64,000 nt of DNA from Heterocephalus glaber (Eukaryota; Chordata; Mammalia; Rodentia; Bathyergidae). Location of the stretch: the NCBI RefSeq assembly GCF_000247695.1, contig NW_004624730.1:28613310-28677309 (forward strand), in the 5' to 3' direction. Both the position numbers and the translations under genes were made by a program. Positions 22,876 through 35,959 of the stretch are shown here, one piece after another. Positions within the stretch are counted from its first letter, which is position 1, and each line of letters opens with the position of its first letter. Under the pieces are notes generated by a model that worked only from the letters and a program-made list of their open reading frames with translations, was not told where the DNA came from and made no database searches.

Positions 22876-24550
22876 AAGAAATATTTTATTTCAGCTAACA
22901 ATAGAGTAGAACAAACAATCTTTAGATACAATTTTGGCAGAAGGAAAAAAGCAACTGTTGTAATTGCCATGAATAATTTCCCACAGACAGTATTAATTTT
23001 GGCACATTTGCTGTATGTGTGGGAATCTCTAAGTTTTAAAGCTTCTTTGCCAATTTTAACATAGTAAACATTATTAATGTAGAAAATTCAAATTCCAAAT
23101 TTGGTCAACATCTCCTTTGTTTATACCATGGACTTTAGGCCAATTTAGATGTGAATTTGAATTGGTAAACACCAATGGTTGTGTTCATGGCTGGGGATCT
23201 TTAATATTCCCTTTATTATAGGTATGTTTTCTTTATTTCTCATAAAAGATAAATAGTTTCTTGTACGGTATTATGATGGTTTTGGAGATTGAATGTGACA
23301 TTTTAATTATTTTAGGCATGAGACATGTACTTTTCTAGGACTTTTGGAAGTGTTTACTTTGTCATTATAATTCATCCCATGACTGACTGATCATGTGATT
23401 ATGTATTTCTTAGAACTCCTTTATTTTCTCCATTTGTATTATTTACATGTTGATTTTTTTAAACGGAGGGATAGGAAACTTAATTTTTATTGCAGTATAA
23501 ATAAACGACAATTAAATGTTTAGAAAGATTGTTTTGAATTTGCTGTTTTACATACATCATTTCTTTCCTTAGAAGTTAGAGCTGTACTATCTTTAACTGC
23601 TGCAAATTTTTAAAAAAGAAAGTTATTCTCACTTCCATGGCTTATGTTTTGTCTCTTAGATACAGTATTACAACATCCAAAGGCTGTCAGCATTGACTCT
23701 GTGGATGTGAGATCAGGAAAATTTACTTCATTCTCCACCAAAAAATCAGCCGTCCCAAACATGTTTAGGAAATGTACACATGAAAACGTTCATATGTGTA
23801 AAATTTATCAAACGTGAATATCATTTATATAACCTTCTGAGTTTGCGGTTAACAGGCTTAAGCTCATTACCTTTCATGGCGATTCTGGATAGTAGTACTC
23901 TTGCTGACTGTGTACTGTGGGCTTGTGTTCTGTTAGCAGTTAGACCACTTTTAGCTTATGTGACTCTGGAAATTCACCCAGCTCTCTGTAATGTGTCTCA
24001 GATTGCAACCATGACTAGTTAGTATCACTCTTCTGCATATTATTCCATATAGTTATAATGCTATAATATTGTTTTTTCATTTGTGACCATTTTGTTTGAT
24101 GTTGACCAAGAGTGATTGATTTCATTTACAAAGATGTCATTTATAAACATATCCAGATTAAAGAGCTATTGAAAGGCTTTATTTAGCATTTGATCTCAAG
24201 TTGTTTTAGTTAGCTTTTGCTTACAGTCATGAATCATCAATTTTTTCCCTGTTTCCTTTAAAGGTATTATTTTATAATCTAGATAGTATATTAAGAAGTT
24301 TTTTATTTAAAAATAGCAAATAATCTCCCCAAATATCTTCTGACTTTTAAAAGAAGCCTGCCTCCCTGGTATGGTTGCCAATTAGCTTCCCTTTATTTAC
24401 TAAAGAGTAGCAGACCTGTGGTTAACATCTACAGGTTATTGAATGATGGAGTAAGCCTAACTTCATCTTGCCTGTTTCCCTTCTCCTGAAAAGAATAATA
24501 TGGCAGATCCCCCTTGTGATGAAAACCTTCTTTTACATTTGCAGTATCTT

Positions 24551-24730
24551 TGCAGGAGAGGGGGGTAATTGAATCCAGGGCCTTTGCACAGAGCTGTGTC
24601 TGCAGCCCTTTTCATTTTTTGAGACAAGGTCTCACTTAGTTGCTAAATTGCCCAGGCTTGAACTAGCAGTCCTCATGCTTTAGCCTTCCAGAGTCCAGGG
24701 ATTGCAGGTGTGTGCCACTAGACCCAGCTC
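24551..24730 (-). mobile_element. Composite B1/tRNA SINE (B4-like, antisense)
   Basis: A tRNA-like piece ('taattgaatccagggccttt') is joined to a B1-like piece ('tttgagacaaggtctcactt', 'attgcaggtgtgtgccacta'). It is flanked by the near-perfect target duplication ACATTTGCAGTATC(T/C)T at 24535-24550 and 24731-24746. Confidence 0.87.
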
Positions 24731-25124
24731 ACATTTGCAGTATCCTTATTACGGTGTAGATAGAACCATTCATGATAATTAATTTGCTGCAGAACTAGTG
24801 GTTTCACTATTTTAACACTGGGGATGTGCTCCAAATTCATTAGGTCAGATTAGCTATACTGTTATTTGAAAGACCTTAATGAGTTTTAGATTTTGTGTCT
24901 ATTTATCTCGTCCTATTCTTATGATATGTTACCTCTTATGATTGTTATACACACAGTACACGAATGCCTTTTTGATTTTAATAAGTCTTTTTTTTTAGCT
25001 CACAGCTTGAATTCCTATCTTATTTTCCTGCCCAAAAGGGGAGCATTTGGTATAAGAGCTTCCTCTGTAAGCAGTATACCTTGGTTTTTCACACAGTTAT
25101 GTGATATAGCAGCTTTCAGACATT

Positions 25125-25230
25125 GACAAGTTAACCTTTAGGCCTTAGTTTTTTCAACTGTAAAATTATAGGTTTGTTGTTAAAGCACTAGAACAGGGAA
25201 TGCCATATAACAAACACATTATATAGACCT
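25125..25230 (+). repeat. MIR SINE fragment
   Basis: 'ccttagttttttcaactgtaaaatta' core, then 'aacagggaatgccatataac' corresponding to the MIR 3' part. Weak. Confidence 0.5.
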
Positions 25231-25794
25231 GTAGTGAGACTGTTAATTTTGCTCCATATTCTTTGGGTGTTTTCTTAGGCATTTAGGTACATGTATATGA
25301 GCAGTTAACAACTACAAAAGGTTGGAGGACATAAATGGAATTGGACTGTACATAATTTGCAAGATCTTTTAATGTTTTTCTTCCACTGATTAGTATTATC
25401 TATTACTTTTTGTGTATTTTGTTTAGGTTTTGATGGCCAATTCTCTTGCTAGTTCTAATAGTTTTCTACATAATTCTCTTGAGTTAGTGGGAAAACTAAT
25501 CATTCTATGCAAACTTTAGAAATGTTGCCATATCCTGTGAAGTACTTATTCCTTTCTTTTTTTTTTGCTCACCAATTCTACCAGAGTAGGGCAATTAGTA
25601 AATGCCAGTGGTGCTAAGTAATATTGTTAAGGTAATCACTCTTGACTCATTAGCATAGGAATAGGAATGCTTCTACTATTTCATACTTAACTGTTGGATT
25701 AAAGCAGATATTTTCCCATATTAAGTAAATGCACCTGTAAACTTTACCCTATTTTTTTTCCTTTGGTTTTATACAGCACCAGTGTGTTGTTTTT

Positions 25795-25920
25795 ATCCTT
25801 TGATTAAATAATATGTATTGAACCTATTCTGTGCCCATCACTCTATTAGGTGCTGAAATTAAGACCGTGAAAGAGACAAATGTCTGCTCTGTATAAGCAT
25901 CTACCAAGTATTAGTGACAG
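25795..25920 (-). repeat. L2 3'-end fragment (antisense)
   Basis: 'tatgtattgaacctattctg' and 'cactctattaggtgctgaaa' are the antisense L2/MIR-type tail phrases. Confidence 0.55.
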
Positions 25921-26154
25921 AACGAAGTCTGTTGTCATGCATCCCTTAGCTTTAATTTTCTGTTTGTTAGTTAGAAGTCTGGCCTGTTGTAAATAGAACT
26001 CAGGGCTGGACCAGAGGGTGATAGTAGCTGACTGTAGTGTGGCAGCTGCAGGCTTCCTGACACCTGTGGGAGCCACGTTGGAGATCTCTGCCTAATTGTG
26101 GTGCTTTTTGTGCTTCATGTGATTCCAGTTCACTCAAGGGTAAGGAGTAAGCAG

Positions 26155-26345
26155 CAAGGTACAGCGGAAAGTATAGGCTTAGTGGTGTTAATCCCGAGTT
26201 CTTCCACTTTCTCTCCCGGTGCTCTTTTTGCCCATCTTATATAACTTTCCGAACCTCAGTTTTCTTATCTGTAAAATGTGAATGGCAACACCTATCTTTA
26301 GTTTGTCATTAAAATAAGAGATTATTTATGTAGAGCACCACAACT
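26155..26345 (+). repeat. MIR SINE (near full length)
   Basis: tRNA-like head 'aggtacagcggaaagtatag', 'atcccgagttcttccacttt', and the core 'cctcagttttcttatctgtaaaatg' type segment at 26254-26279, in sense orientation. Confidence 0.8.
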
Positions 26346-27039
26346 TGTTCAGTATTTTCTATTATACTGTTTCTACGTGTGGTTGGAATTTGAAACTGTA
26401 GTTATTAGTAATGATTACTTGTTTTAATTTATGCTGGGGCTAGACTCTATAGATTAGTACCCTTTTTTGGTGACTTTACTTTTATATGCTATAATTCAAT
26501 TTGTGCCCCTCCCAGTAATTTTTGGGTATCCCATTTGCTACAAGCTAGTGGCTTCATACTATAGATTGTTCACCAATTTCTTATTGTCCATTATAAAGCA
26601 CCAATATGACAGACTGCCAGTTAATGCCCCCGAAGACCCCATCGCTCCTTACTATAGTGTTTGGGATAGTGAAGCACTTTGCTTTTGTAGTGCTCTGTGG
26701 TGTGCTTCCTGCTGGGTATCTGCAGCTAGTAGCTGGAGATCTAATGGCCACAAAGATATGTTGTGAAAGGTGAGTATTATGTATGAGTACATGGTATAAC
26801 ACAAGTGAGCATATTACTCGGAGGCCATATATTCTTAGGGTGGTGCCAAGAGAGGCCAGAGAAGCTTAAGACCTCTTGCAGAAGGTGACTGTGTATCCTG
26901 GAGGAATAGTTATTTCACCTTCCCAGGTCCTTGTCATATACAAGTTTAATTCTACCCATGTGTTTCATTTCATAAAAACTATGTTGTGACAAGAGTGCCA
27001 TCATTTGATCTTGGATACAATATTGACATTTTTTATGTT

Positions 27040-27140
27040 TGGTTTCTTTATATGTGAATTGGGGATAATAATAATAACCAGTTCATAGTTTGTGAAGATT
27101 AAAAGAAATTGTTCCTGGAACACATTTATTGTAGTGTATA
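27040..27140 (+). repeat. MIR SINE fragment
   Basis: 'tttatatgtgaattggggat' followed by 'aataataataaccagttcat' and 'gaagattaaaagaaattg', the MIR 3' half. Confidence 0.65.
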
Positions 27141-28269
27141 AATGTAAACTGAGTAAGCACATAATTAATGTCAATTATCTTTATGCCTGCTACTTTAAAA
27201 TTGCTAAGCTTTTGACATTAGGAATTTTAACAGTTATTAAGGTCATACTGTTATTTTCTGTTTTAAATTTTCGTTAGAAGTGACAAAAAGATTTACATGT
27301 AAATTCAAGAATTTTGAGTTATTTTTGTTGTGTCCAAAGGGACAGTTTTAAATTCTTGATTTCAGTTATAACCAGAATAAACAATAAATATTGCAGAAAA
27401 TCTATTCTGAATAATAATATTTTAATTACCTGAGAATGGTTAAGAGGAAGCCTACTTTAGCATACTAAAAATTTTATAAGATTGAGGACAGGACTTTGCA
27501 CCTACTGAGTACCTGATTTTTTTTTTTTTTCTTGTATTCAAAGAATTACTTAAAGATTACTGCCAGTCAGAGGGCACATCCAGAGTCACAGTAAAGCCGA
27601 GTGGATGGGCACTATGATTTCCGTCCCTGCCTTGACCCACCTGGGTGTAGGGAGGAGCAGTGCCCCTACTTCCTCTGTGGGGATTGCTCCTGGAAGGAGG
27701 CACAAGTGGGCGAGAGGGAGTGGCCACTGTGTGAGGGCTGAGGACTCCCTGAGAGGAGAGAGTTGGGATTTGCTGCTGGCTGTGCATCTTCAGCCTCTTT
27801 TTTCTGCATTCACTGCAAGCTTTTCCCATCTGCTTTTATTTGTACATCTTTAGTCATGTGTTGAAATACACCCATTTGTCTGCAGAAAAACAAAATCAAA
27901 ACAAGACAACAAACATTCCCATAGTTCCATTGCTGAAGCCACATTTTCTCACCTGTGAACCACTCTTATGGACCATTCTCTGCTTGTGAGGTCAGCAGCT
28001 TTTCTCAGAGTTGATCTGTTATATGCCTCTTCAACTCTGGGGGATCTTTATTTGCCAGTTCTTGATACTAGGATGAGTAGTGATTTGGTAGCATACCATA
28101 CTAAGGCATGTACATCTGTCTTTTTACTTTAGGATTTTTTTGGGGGGGCTGTTTTTCCAAAGATAGAATTATTGTAGCAAATCATGTGAACTTTTTAAAA
28201 GATTTTTGTTATATAATGGAAATTACATCTGGAAGAGCAATACTAATTTTTATTCCTGCAAAGGAATTC

Positions 28270-28370
28270 ATGAAAATATATTTATGTCTGGTGCCTAGAA
28301 GGGGGCTTGGCAACAGAAGGTCCTCAATAAATATTTACCAAATGAATTAATAAGTAAATGAATGAAGGAG
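28270..28370 (+). repeat. L2/MIR-type 3' tail
   Basis: 'ctggtgcctagaagggggct' then 'cctcaataaatatttaccaa' and 'aagtaaatgaatgaa' are the classic tail phrases. Confidence 0.65.
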
Positions 28371-28547
28371 ACCACCTGTTTCATGACAGTCCTCCATGAG
28401 ATGTTAAATTGTTTTTTAGATTCAGAATTTTTATTGTAGCTTTCTTATATTTGCCATTCAACTACCAGTCCTGTGCTCCTGTAGTTACTAGAATCCCAAC
28501 CATGTTTGCTACCCTGTCTTTTTCCTTAAAACTATTTTGAATTAATT

Positions 28548-29025
28548 CCTCATTGCTGCGGAAATGTTACTAAAATTTGGTGGCTTAGAACTGCACAGAG
28601 CAGTCTCTTATGGTTTGGGAAGTTAGGTTCTTACTAGGCTATAATCTAAGGATCCTTCATGTCTGTTGGTTCTGGAGCCTTTTGTGGGAGAATCTCTCGC
28701 TTTTCTTTTCCCAGTTTCTAGAAGCTGTCTGCCTTCTTTAGCTTATCATCCCTTCATCCAAATTCAAAGCCAACATCAGAGCATCTTCGGATCGGACTTT
28801 GACACCTGCTTCTATTGTCATACTTCTTGATTCTCCTGCACTCTGTCCCTTATAAGCACCCCTGTGATTCTCCTGGACTCACCCAAATCTAGGACAATGC
28901 TCCCATCTCAAGTTCCTTAACTTACTCACATCTTCAGAGTGCCTCTTGCTTTTTCACATAACATATTCATAGGTCCTGAGATGACCATGTGAGTGTCTTA
29001 GATGTTGGTGGGTCATTAGTCTGCC
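28548..29025 (-). mobile_element. MLT1-type MaLR LTR remnant (antisense)
   Basis: Ordered antisense matches: 'aaatttggtggcttagaact', 'ggagaatctctcg', 'ttcaaagccaacatcagagc', 'cttataagcacccctgtgat', 'tcccatctcaagttccttaa', 'ataacatattcataggtcct' and 'cattagtctgcctacc'. It looks nearly full length for an MLT1 LTR (about 0.48 kb). Non-coding. Confidence 0.75.
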
Positions 29026-29156
29026 TACCTGATACTTATTTCTCTTTTTGTTCACCTCTATTTAGAAACTTAACTAATTCAACATTTTTCTAGAAAGCTA
29101 CTTATTAAAGGATATAGAGTAATAATGCTCTTCAGTATTTCCTCTAGTCCTGTGTA

Positions 29157-29172
29157 TGTGTGTGTGTGTGTG

Positions 29173-29208
<36 letters not shown>
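29157..29208. repeat. (TG)8(TA)7(CA)11 microsatellite, palindromic
   Basis: TG repeats at 29157-29172, TA repeats at 29173-29186 and CA repeats at 29187-29208. The central 46 bp (29157-29202) are a perfect inverted repeat of strictly alternating purines and pyrimidines. Confidence 0.97.
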
Positions 29209-30509
29209 TATGTATGTATTGTGTCCCACTTGTTGTATCATTGAAGGTAGCGGCTGTATCTAGTTCCTTTTCTGAACTACCAGATTACCTTCAATTCTTG
29301 CCTTGATGCTACTATGTGTTAAATAACTTTTCAATTTTGCTTTACAGTTTTAGTTGTTTTGAAAAAAGGAGCTGTATATTTTTAGAAATTTGACTTTTAG
29401 AAAGAGAATTCATTTCGACTTACATATTTGAAATTGTTACAGTTATTGGAATTAATTTGTAAGTTAGCACCCAACAGAGAAATAAAAACTATTCCCCTTC
29501 CCTTCCTTTTTATTTAGTTTGCAGTGCTGTGGATTAAACCCAGGGCCTTGTGTATTTCTAATAATTTTTAAGAACTTGGTTATTGCAGAGCAGTGTAGAG
29601 GGCATGAGACAGGGAATGTCACCCATGAATGTCAGTACATGCATTGAACATTATGATGGAGTGTACCTTGGAACTAATGTTTAGGGCCAAATAATTCTCT
29701 TTTTAAAATTTATAAATAATGGAATCCAGATAAGACTTCTTGTTTAATCTACTTAAAATGGGGACAAACAGTTCAAATAGTTGGGAGAAAATGTTTGAAT
29801 GGGACATAATCTTTGAATGCAAAAACTTTAAACATTTACTTTGCAATTTATAGATAATTTTTAATAAATAGTGATAAAATACAGAACAAACATATAATAT
29901 GTAATTCATATTGCAGAAAAGATATGTATTCAAATAAGAATTATGTGACCTGTGTTTCCAGGATGATTTTCTGAGTTAGTATAAGTCACACATTAACTTT
30001 GGTAAACCTTCCTGTTTCGCCTAGAATGAACTCAGAGCCTGCCTGTCACTCCATCCCCACTCTTCCAGTAGTCTAAGGAAAGGGTAGCACCATTTGGCAG
30101 GATGTTCGATATTCACAAAGGAGTGGACTTTGCATTCTTGGAATCTGGCCAGCCTTGGAAAATATTTACTGTTTAAAATGGACTTTGAGATTATAATTGA
30201 TGTGAAGGGAAGAAAATTCCTGTGCTAACATTTTATGTTTCAAAATATTCAATTCTTTTTCTGCAGCATTGTTCTCAGTGTATTGATGTATGATTTTCTA
30301 AATTCACGTAATTCCTAACAACTGGAAACTGTAGAAGGTAGGCTACGGGCCCATCTGAATGTTCAGAGTGCAGATGTCCATTAGTGGGACACGTGGATGC
30401 TTGTGTCCTGTGAATGCCAGAGGTGTCTGTTGGTGGTTGGGCTCAGATCATTTTTTCTCCACATGATTAATATGTTTCCTTGCTTTACAGTTATGTTTTC
30501 CTGTCTAGA

Positions 30510-30605
30510 AGAATAGCTTTTTGAGAATAAGGACCAGATTTCTAAAATGTTTGTTGTCTCAGTACCTAGTATCATAGGTTCTTGAAGCCTTGACTGAATG
30601 CTTTT
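30510..30605 (+). repeat. L2 3'-end fragment
   Basis: 'gagaataaggaccagatttc' and 'tcagtacctagtatcatagg' followed by 'cttgactgaatgc' fit the L2 tail. Confidence 0.55.
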
Positions 30606-31149
30606 GGATATGAACTGACTTTTTCCTGGGAATTGTTTTTGGTCACATTATCTCAAACATGTGGCCATATCTAGATGTGTTCCAAGAAGTCTTTGCTTGT
30701 GTGTGTACTTTTCTTTGCATCTCTAGGTCAGGCAGAGCCTGGTACTTGTATGTTGGATGAGTCAAATCATTGAAAGACACTGTACTCTTTTTATGATCAT
30801 TGAGTTTTGATGAATCTGTTTCAAAAAATTATGAACCAAAGCCCTTTAACACGGATTTGGAATTCCAGTAGATGTTTTATAAATTTAATTTCCTTCCATG
30901 AACAAATCTCAGAGACATAGAGACAGACAAGGTTTGGTTGGTTTGACTACATTATTAAAATAGTAAGAAACTATCTTTTCTATTCCAGAGTATCAACCAG
31001 TTTCTCCAGTAAGTTATTTTTCTTCAATTTTTAACTAATTTTTTTGAGAGGATTTCTAGTTGATTTGAAATTGAATGACTTTTAAAAGTTCTTTATTCAT
31101 TTCTTTTTGAAAAACTATTTTGTCACAAGATTGTTTGCAGAAATCCTTT

Positions 31150-31320
31150 TTTAAATTAAAAAAATTTATTAATACATTTTTTGTGGTATATAATATTTAC
31201 ATTCATCATGAGTTGGTACATGTACATATCACATTTTAATTCTTTTTACTTCCCCTTCCCCATCCCTGTCTTTCTTTACCTCCCTTTTTCTTTTTCCCCT
31301 CCCTCTCATCTGATTTGCAA
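31150..31320 (-). repeat. L1 3' UTR fragment (antisense)
   Basis: 'aaatttattaatacattttt', 'tttacattcatcatgagttg' and a pyrimidine-rich tract with 'ccccttccccatccctg' parallel the L1 3' UTR at 53098-53432. Read in sense this is an L1 3' UTR with its purine-rich tract. Confidence 0.7.
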
Positions 31321-31404
31321 AAGATCAGTCACTTTTAAAACCATCTGGAGTTTTGTGATAGAGCTAGGCTTCATCTGTTTTTATTTATTTATTTTTATTT
31401 CTTT

Positions 31405-31545
31405 GATTTTTTGAGACAAGGTCTCACTATGTAGTTCAGTCTGGTCTTGAACTCACTGTGTAGCCCACGCTGGCCTTGAACTCATGATGATCCTTTTGCC
31501 TCAGCCTCCCAAGTGCTGATAATACAGGTATGTGCCATATCTGGT
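31405..31545 (-). mobile_element. B1 SINE (antisense)
   Basis: 'ttttgagacaaggtctcact', 'cacgctggccttgaactcat', 'cctcagcctcccaagtgctg' and 'aatacaggtatgtgccat' form an antisense B1. Confidence 0.88.
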
Positions 31546-32207
31546 GTTCTTAGGGTTCATCTTCTGAATCACCATACAAGGACATTGTACTGTGGATGTT
31601 TAAAAAATATGTATGTTATTTCTTTAGTCTAAAAACTAGTCATTCAAAATTTACAATATATACAAAAGTATAAAATGCAAGTCACATTTGTGAATTTTAT
31701 TTTAATCAAACATGTTTAAAAAATGTAGAAACTAAATACATTCTTTCAAATCAGACGATTATATAATTCAGGTTATCATTAGCACTTTTATGTAAGTCAC
31801 TGTCATAATAATTTCTAGCAGGTCCCCAAAGAATAATTTTGCTAAATTTAATGTAGCATTGTGGACTTGCAGTCAATTAGTGAAATAAGGACATGAACAA
31901 GTAAAAGGAAGATCATTGTAATTTAACCAGATAAAATTTTGTTTTTACAAAATAAATTAGTTGCTTTGAATGATAATACACTTAAAGGAATGAGGGTATA
32001 TGAATTTAGGAAAGCAAAAATGTCTCTGAATGTTTTTCTTGCATATCCAGAAACATTTTGGAAATTACAAAAAGCTGATTGAAAAATGAATGTGAATTTT
32101 TTACGAGTTATAACAATGCTTCTTATTTTCTTCTTAAGGAGCGGTAGGAGTGCTATTGGATTTACGCTGTAACAGTCACTCAGTATTTGCCTTAAGTTAG
32201 AATCAGT

Positions 32208-32212
<5 letters not shown>

Positions 32213-32250
<38 letters not shown>
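32213..32250. repeat. (TA)19 microsatellite
   Basis: 38 bp of uninterrupted TA, followed by ATT repeats and a T-run. Confidence 0.98.
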
Positions 32251-32254
<4 letters not shown>

Positions 32255-32344
32255 TTATTATTTTTTTTTAAGTACAAAACAACTCTTCATAGATTTTCTT
32301 AAAAGGGAATCTGTAAGTGGCATTTTTCCTCACATTTTCCCCTG

Positions 32345-32830
32345 ACCCCCTCATTCACTCAGTGATTTATGTGATTACAGAGTACATGCAGGCACTAAGG
32401 GCACAGCAGCAAGGAAACCAGCTCCTATTTCATGGTGCTTACCAGCCACTTAGTGAGGGCATGCAGATAGTGAAATTATACTTCAGTGAATCCTCAAGAC
32501 CCAGCACAGAGAAGATGACAGGCTGTGAAGCTCTGTGGAAGAGCAGGCCAGAGGAAAGGAGCAGACAACACTGGGGTTCAGTATGGGGATGCACTTGGTG
32601 TGCTCGAGGAACTCCAGTGTAGCTAGAGTAGTTTCTGAAGGTGACACCATTCTGGCCTGAATGGTGGTAGCTTTCCTAAGAGAAAGTACCAAGGACAAGA
32701 AAGGGATTTGAAGCAGAGGTGAGTGTAGTTTAGGATCAATTGGATTTCCAGTGCTGTGGAACAGCAGGTAGAGATGTTCTAGGGCTGCTGACAGTGATAT
32801 GGGTTGCAGTAGCGTTCAGGAGATTTTGGG
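32345..32830 (-). repeat. L2 remnant (antisense)
   Basis: 'cagcaaggaaaccagctcct', 'catggtgcttaccagccact' and 'ggtgtgctcgaggaactcca' with 'gtgtagctagagtagt' follow antisense L2. Confidence 0.6.
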
Positions 32831-33206
32831 CTCCAGGTGAGGAGTTGGCCTTTGGTTTTCATCACAGTTGAAATGATAACTCCTTTCAGGTTTCTGTCAG
32901 GGTGAAATAAGGTTGCCTGTGTAAATAAGCTTGGACACAAGGTGTGGCACACAGGTCATGTAAGTGGAGGTTATAATACTGTACCTCAAGGCAGCAGGAG
33001 GGTATTTGATTTCCACTATATTTAGATGGGCCTCTTCTGTTCTTTACATTTATTTCCATTTATCAGACATTTTTTTTCTTCCAAGACAAATGTATGGTTT
33101 TCTTTTTTCAAAATACATTTTTTTTTCTTTTACATTATAGAAGCACAAAATGAAAAATTTCCTATATCCTTTCATCTGGATCAAACCACTGGTAACAGTG
33201 TGACTC

Positions 33207-33331
33207 AGCCAGGCATGGTGGCACTTGCCTGTAATCTCAACACTCAGGAGGCTGAGGCAAGAGGATCTTCTTGAGTTCAAGGCCAGTGTGAACTACATAG
33301 GAAGACACAGTCTCAAACCAAACCAAACCAC
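33207..33331 (+). mobile_element. B1 SINE
   Basis: 'agccaggcatggtggcactt', 'caggaggctgaggcaagagg', 'gttcaaggccagtgtgaact' and 'cacagtctc', then an (AAACC)n-like tail. Flanked by a perfect 11-bp target duplication CAGTGTGACTC at 33196-33206 and 33332-33342. Confidence 0.93.
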
Positions 33332-35313
33332 CAGTGTGACTCTCTAAAAGTACATTTCATGGCCACATCTTCCAAAATGGGGCTCAGTTAGAGTTTTGGT
33401 TCTAGTCTTTTGAGGAGTGTAACTTTTTTAGCAATGGAATGTGCCTTCCTGTCTTTCACAGTGTCTGACACTCATGCCCATTCTGGGCACTTGGATTAGA
33501 TTTCTTGTCTTTCTGCTTTTTTGTCATCATTTCTATTTTGAGTGCACACATTGCTTAATTTGTTAATCTTCAATGTAATGAGTTTATGTGTATTTATATT
33601 TCCCAAAGAGATGATGTGGACATGCTAGCTGTTATTTAGCTTATGAAGGGTTTATGGTCATGTGAATTGTTTTAATCTCCCTTTTTTGTAGTTCATTCAG
33701 TAAATTTATGCCTTACCATTTTAACCCATGTTAAATCTCATATAATATTTTTAGTGTGAAAAGAAAAAAATAAACTCTTAGGTCTGCAGGTACTGACAGT
33801 AGAGTGAAGTACTTGTACTTTGTAACAAGTACTTGATTATTCTTTTATAGCATCTTTTTATCTGATTTTGAAGATGCACTTAAAAATATCAGTAAGATGC
33901 ACATTATTGGTTAGAGTAATAAAAACTGATAGCAGTGCTTTTGGAGTAACTTACCTTATTTTAAATCTAAGCATGTGGCACTTCACTAATTGGCTTTAAA
34001 TGTTTTTTATTTTTCTGTGGGTAAGTTTGAATCCAGGTAGAAAGTCTTCCTGGTTTGCTTTCTTTTTTGATATCATGCTCAAAATTTATTATTTTTAATA
34101 GAATTATTTCCCCTTGTATTAAGAGACTGAGAGCATCATTTTGAAATCTGCCCCAGATTACTTTTTGTTTTATTTTATTTTGAGTCAACATGTGTTTAAA
34201 TCACCACATTTGGGATTAGATGAGTAAAAATCTTAGAATAAATGATTTTCATGGTTTGAATTGTTTGCTAGGATCAAAAGCTGATCTTGGTTTCTCAGAT
34301 GATACTGGGTTTTTCAGATGCCTTCTCAGGGTCACAAATCTAAAACAGGCTAAATTTATGTGTGTATATATATATTCTTCCACAGAGAGTGCTCATACTG
34401 TGTCATAATCTTATTTGAGTTTGTGAATTCTAAAATGCTAAGAATTTTTCATGTGGTATGTAAGTGCTGATAGTGTGATGATCTACTTTCCTATCATAAT
34501 GCTTATACACGTGGGAAAATCTTAAAACTTTGCAGTTGATACTACATTCCTTGACAGAGATACTCTGAAGGAGAAGGACAGATTGCATGGAAGCACAGTT
34601 TCTCTGCCACCATTCCTCCCCAACCATGCTCCACCGTGATGCATGTCCCTGAAGTCTCCTTGTCCTCAGTCATTGTAGCCCATTCTTAGGCTGATGATGT
34701 GGACACCAGGATGAGGCCTGCAAAGACCCAATGTACTTTGTTAACTGTGTCTGCTTTTAATTATTTGTTCTTTTTGATGCTTGGCTGTCATTTTTCATGC
34801 TTATTGTTTCTGATGGAATGTGTATTTTACCAGCATTTCATTCTCTTCCTTCTGATTTCTTATTGAATGGAGTCATTTGATAACCCAGCCTGATAATATC
34901 ATGCATGCATAAGGTCCTGATCAGGGTCCTGGTGTGACAGTTGAAGGCAGTACTGAGACTTACTTTGTAACAGCTGTTCTTGGTGGTCAGTGGTCATTTT
35001 CCCCTTCTTTTTATTTTGAAATTGAATTCTAGAGGATTGAAGGGACAAGGTTATGACTGTATAAATGAAGTCATCTATAAGAAAACAAATTCTCTTAGAA
35101 TTGTCACAGATTCAGTGAGTGTGATTTCTAAGTGATTTCCTTCCTTATGACTAATCCTTTACTCTTCACACTTCAGAAGCCCAGTCTAAAACTCCTTTAA
35201 TAAAATATGGGGAAAAAGCTTTGAAGCTTAAGGTACTCCATTGTTTTCTTCTTGACCCTGTTGGGAGAACATTTCATTTGATATGGCTGGTACCTGTTTC
35301 TCTTGGTCATTAG

Positions 35314-35445
35314 GTTGCCCCCAACGATGAAGCTGTGGTGATGCTGTTGTGTGAGTGGGCTGTGAGCTGCAAACGGTCAGGCAAGCACAGGGCCATGGCG
35401 GTGGCCAAACTCTTGGAGAAGAGGCAAGCAGAAATCGAGGCAGAG
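35314..35445 (+). CDS. MED12L: MED12L internal exon w7 (LCEWAV exon)
   Basis: Exon after 'tcattag' and before GAG|gtgggt. It encodes 44 codons, [20 protein letters not shown] to [10 protein letters not shown], about residues 499-542. It carries the LCEWAV motif that gives the Med12-LCEWAV domain its name. Both borders are phase 0. The motif is intact. Its neighbours are a 19-kb intron upstream and a 2.6-kb intron downstream. Confidence 0.97.
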
Positions 35446-35959
35446 GTGGGTCCACTTTTTTTTCTACTTGCTGAATGTTGTAGTCTAAACATACTGTTGA
35501 GGAATACACTTTTATCTTCATTATGCTCTTTTTCTCTTGAGAAAGAAGGGGATGTACAAATTTAGTAGGATCCCTCTATATTGGTACAGCCAATACTTTG
35601 TATTCTTGACTAAAAAATGTCTTAAAACAGCATCTAATTTAGTACAAGGAAATCTGATTTTGTGAGATTGATACATAGATAATATGCACAGACATTTTCA
35701 CAAACAAACGTATGTAATATATACCAACTTTTGAAACTTAAAATGGTTTTGGAAATACTTTCTTGAGGCAATTATGATTATGAGATTATAGATACCAATT
35801 TGTTAGTTTTTCGGGTTATAGTCTAGCCCCAGAGATGGCCATTAAAGCCTCAGACATAAATTGTAAAAGAAAAAAGAACGCTAACCTCATCAACATTAGC
35901 TTTTGTTGGAGGGAAAATTCCCAAGTAGGCCTTCCTTTCTGCCCACTTGGAAATTTTGT

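Larger units (their letters stand above)
16146..35313 (+). other. MED12L: Large (19.2-kb) MED12L intron
   Basis: Between NQE and VAPNDEA. It contains the repeats listed separately (unassigned repeat, LTR remnants, SINEs, MIR, L2, microsatellites). I looked for further MED12L exons and found none; the flanking exons join in phase without a missing residue. Stretches 17060-18800, 19000-21050, 22880-24540, 26350-28100 and 29570-31140 hold mainly unannotatable AT-rich intron. Confidence 0.65.
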
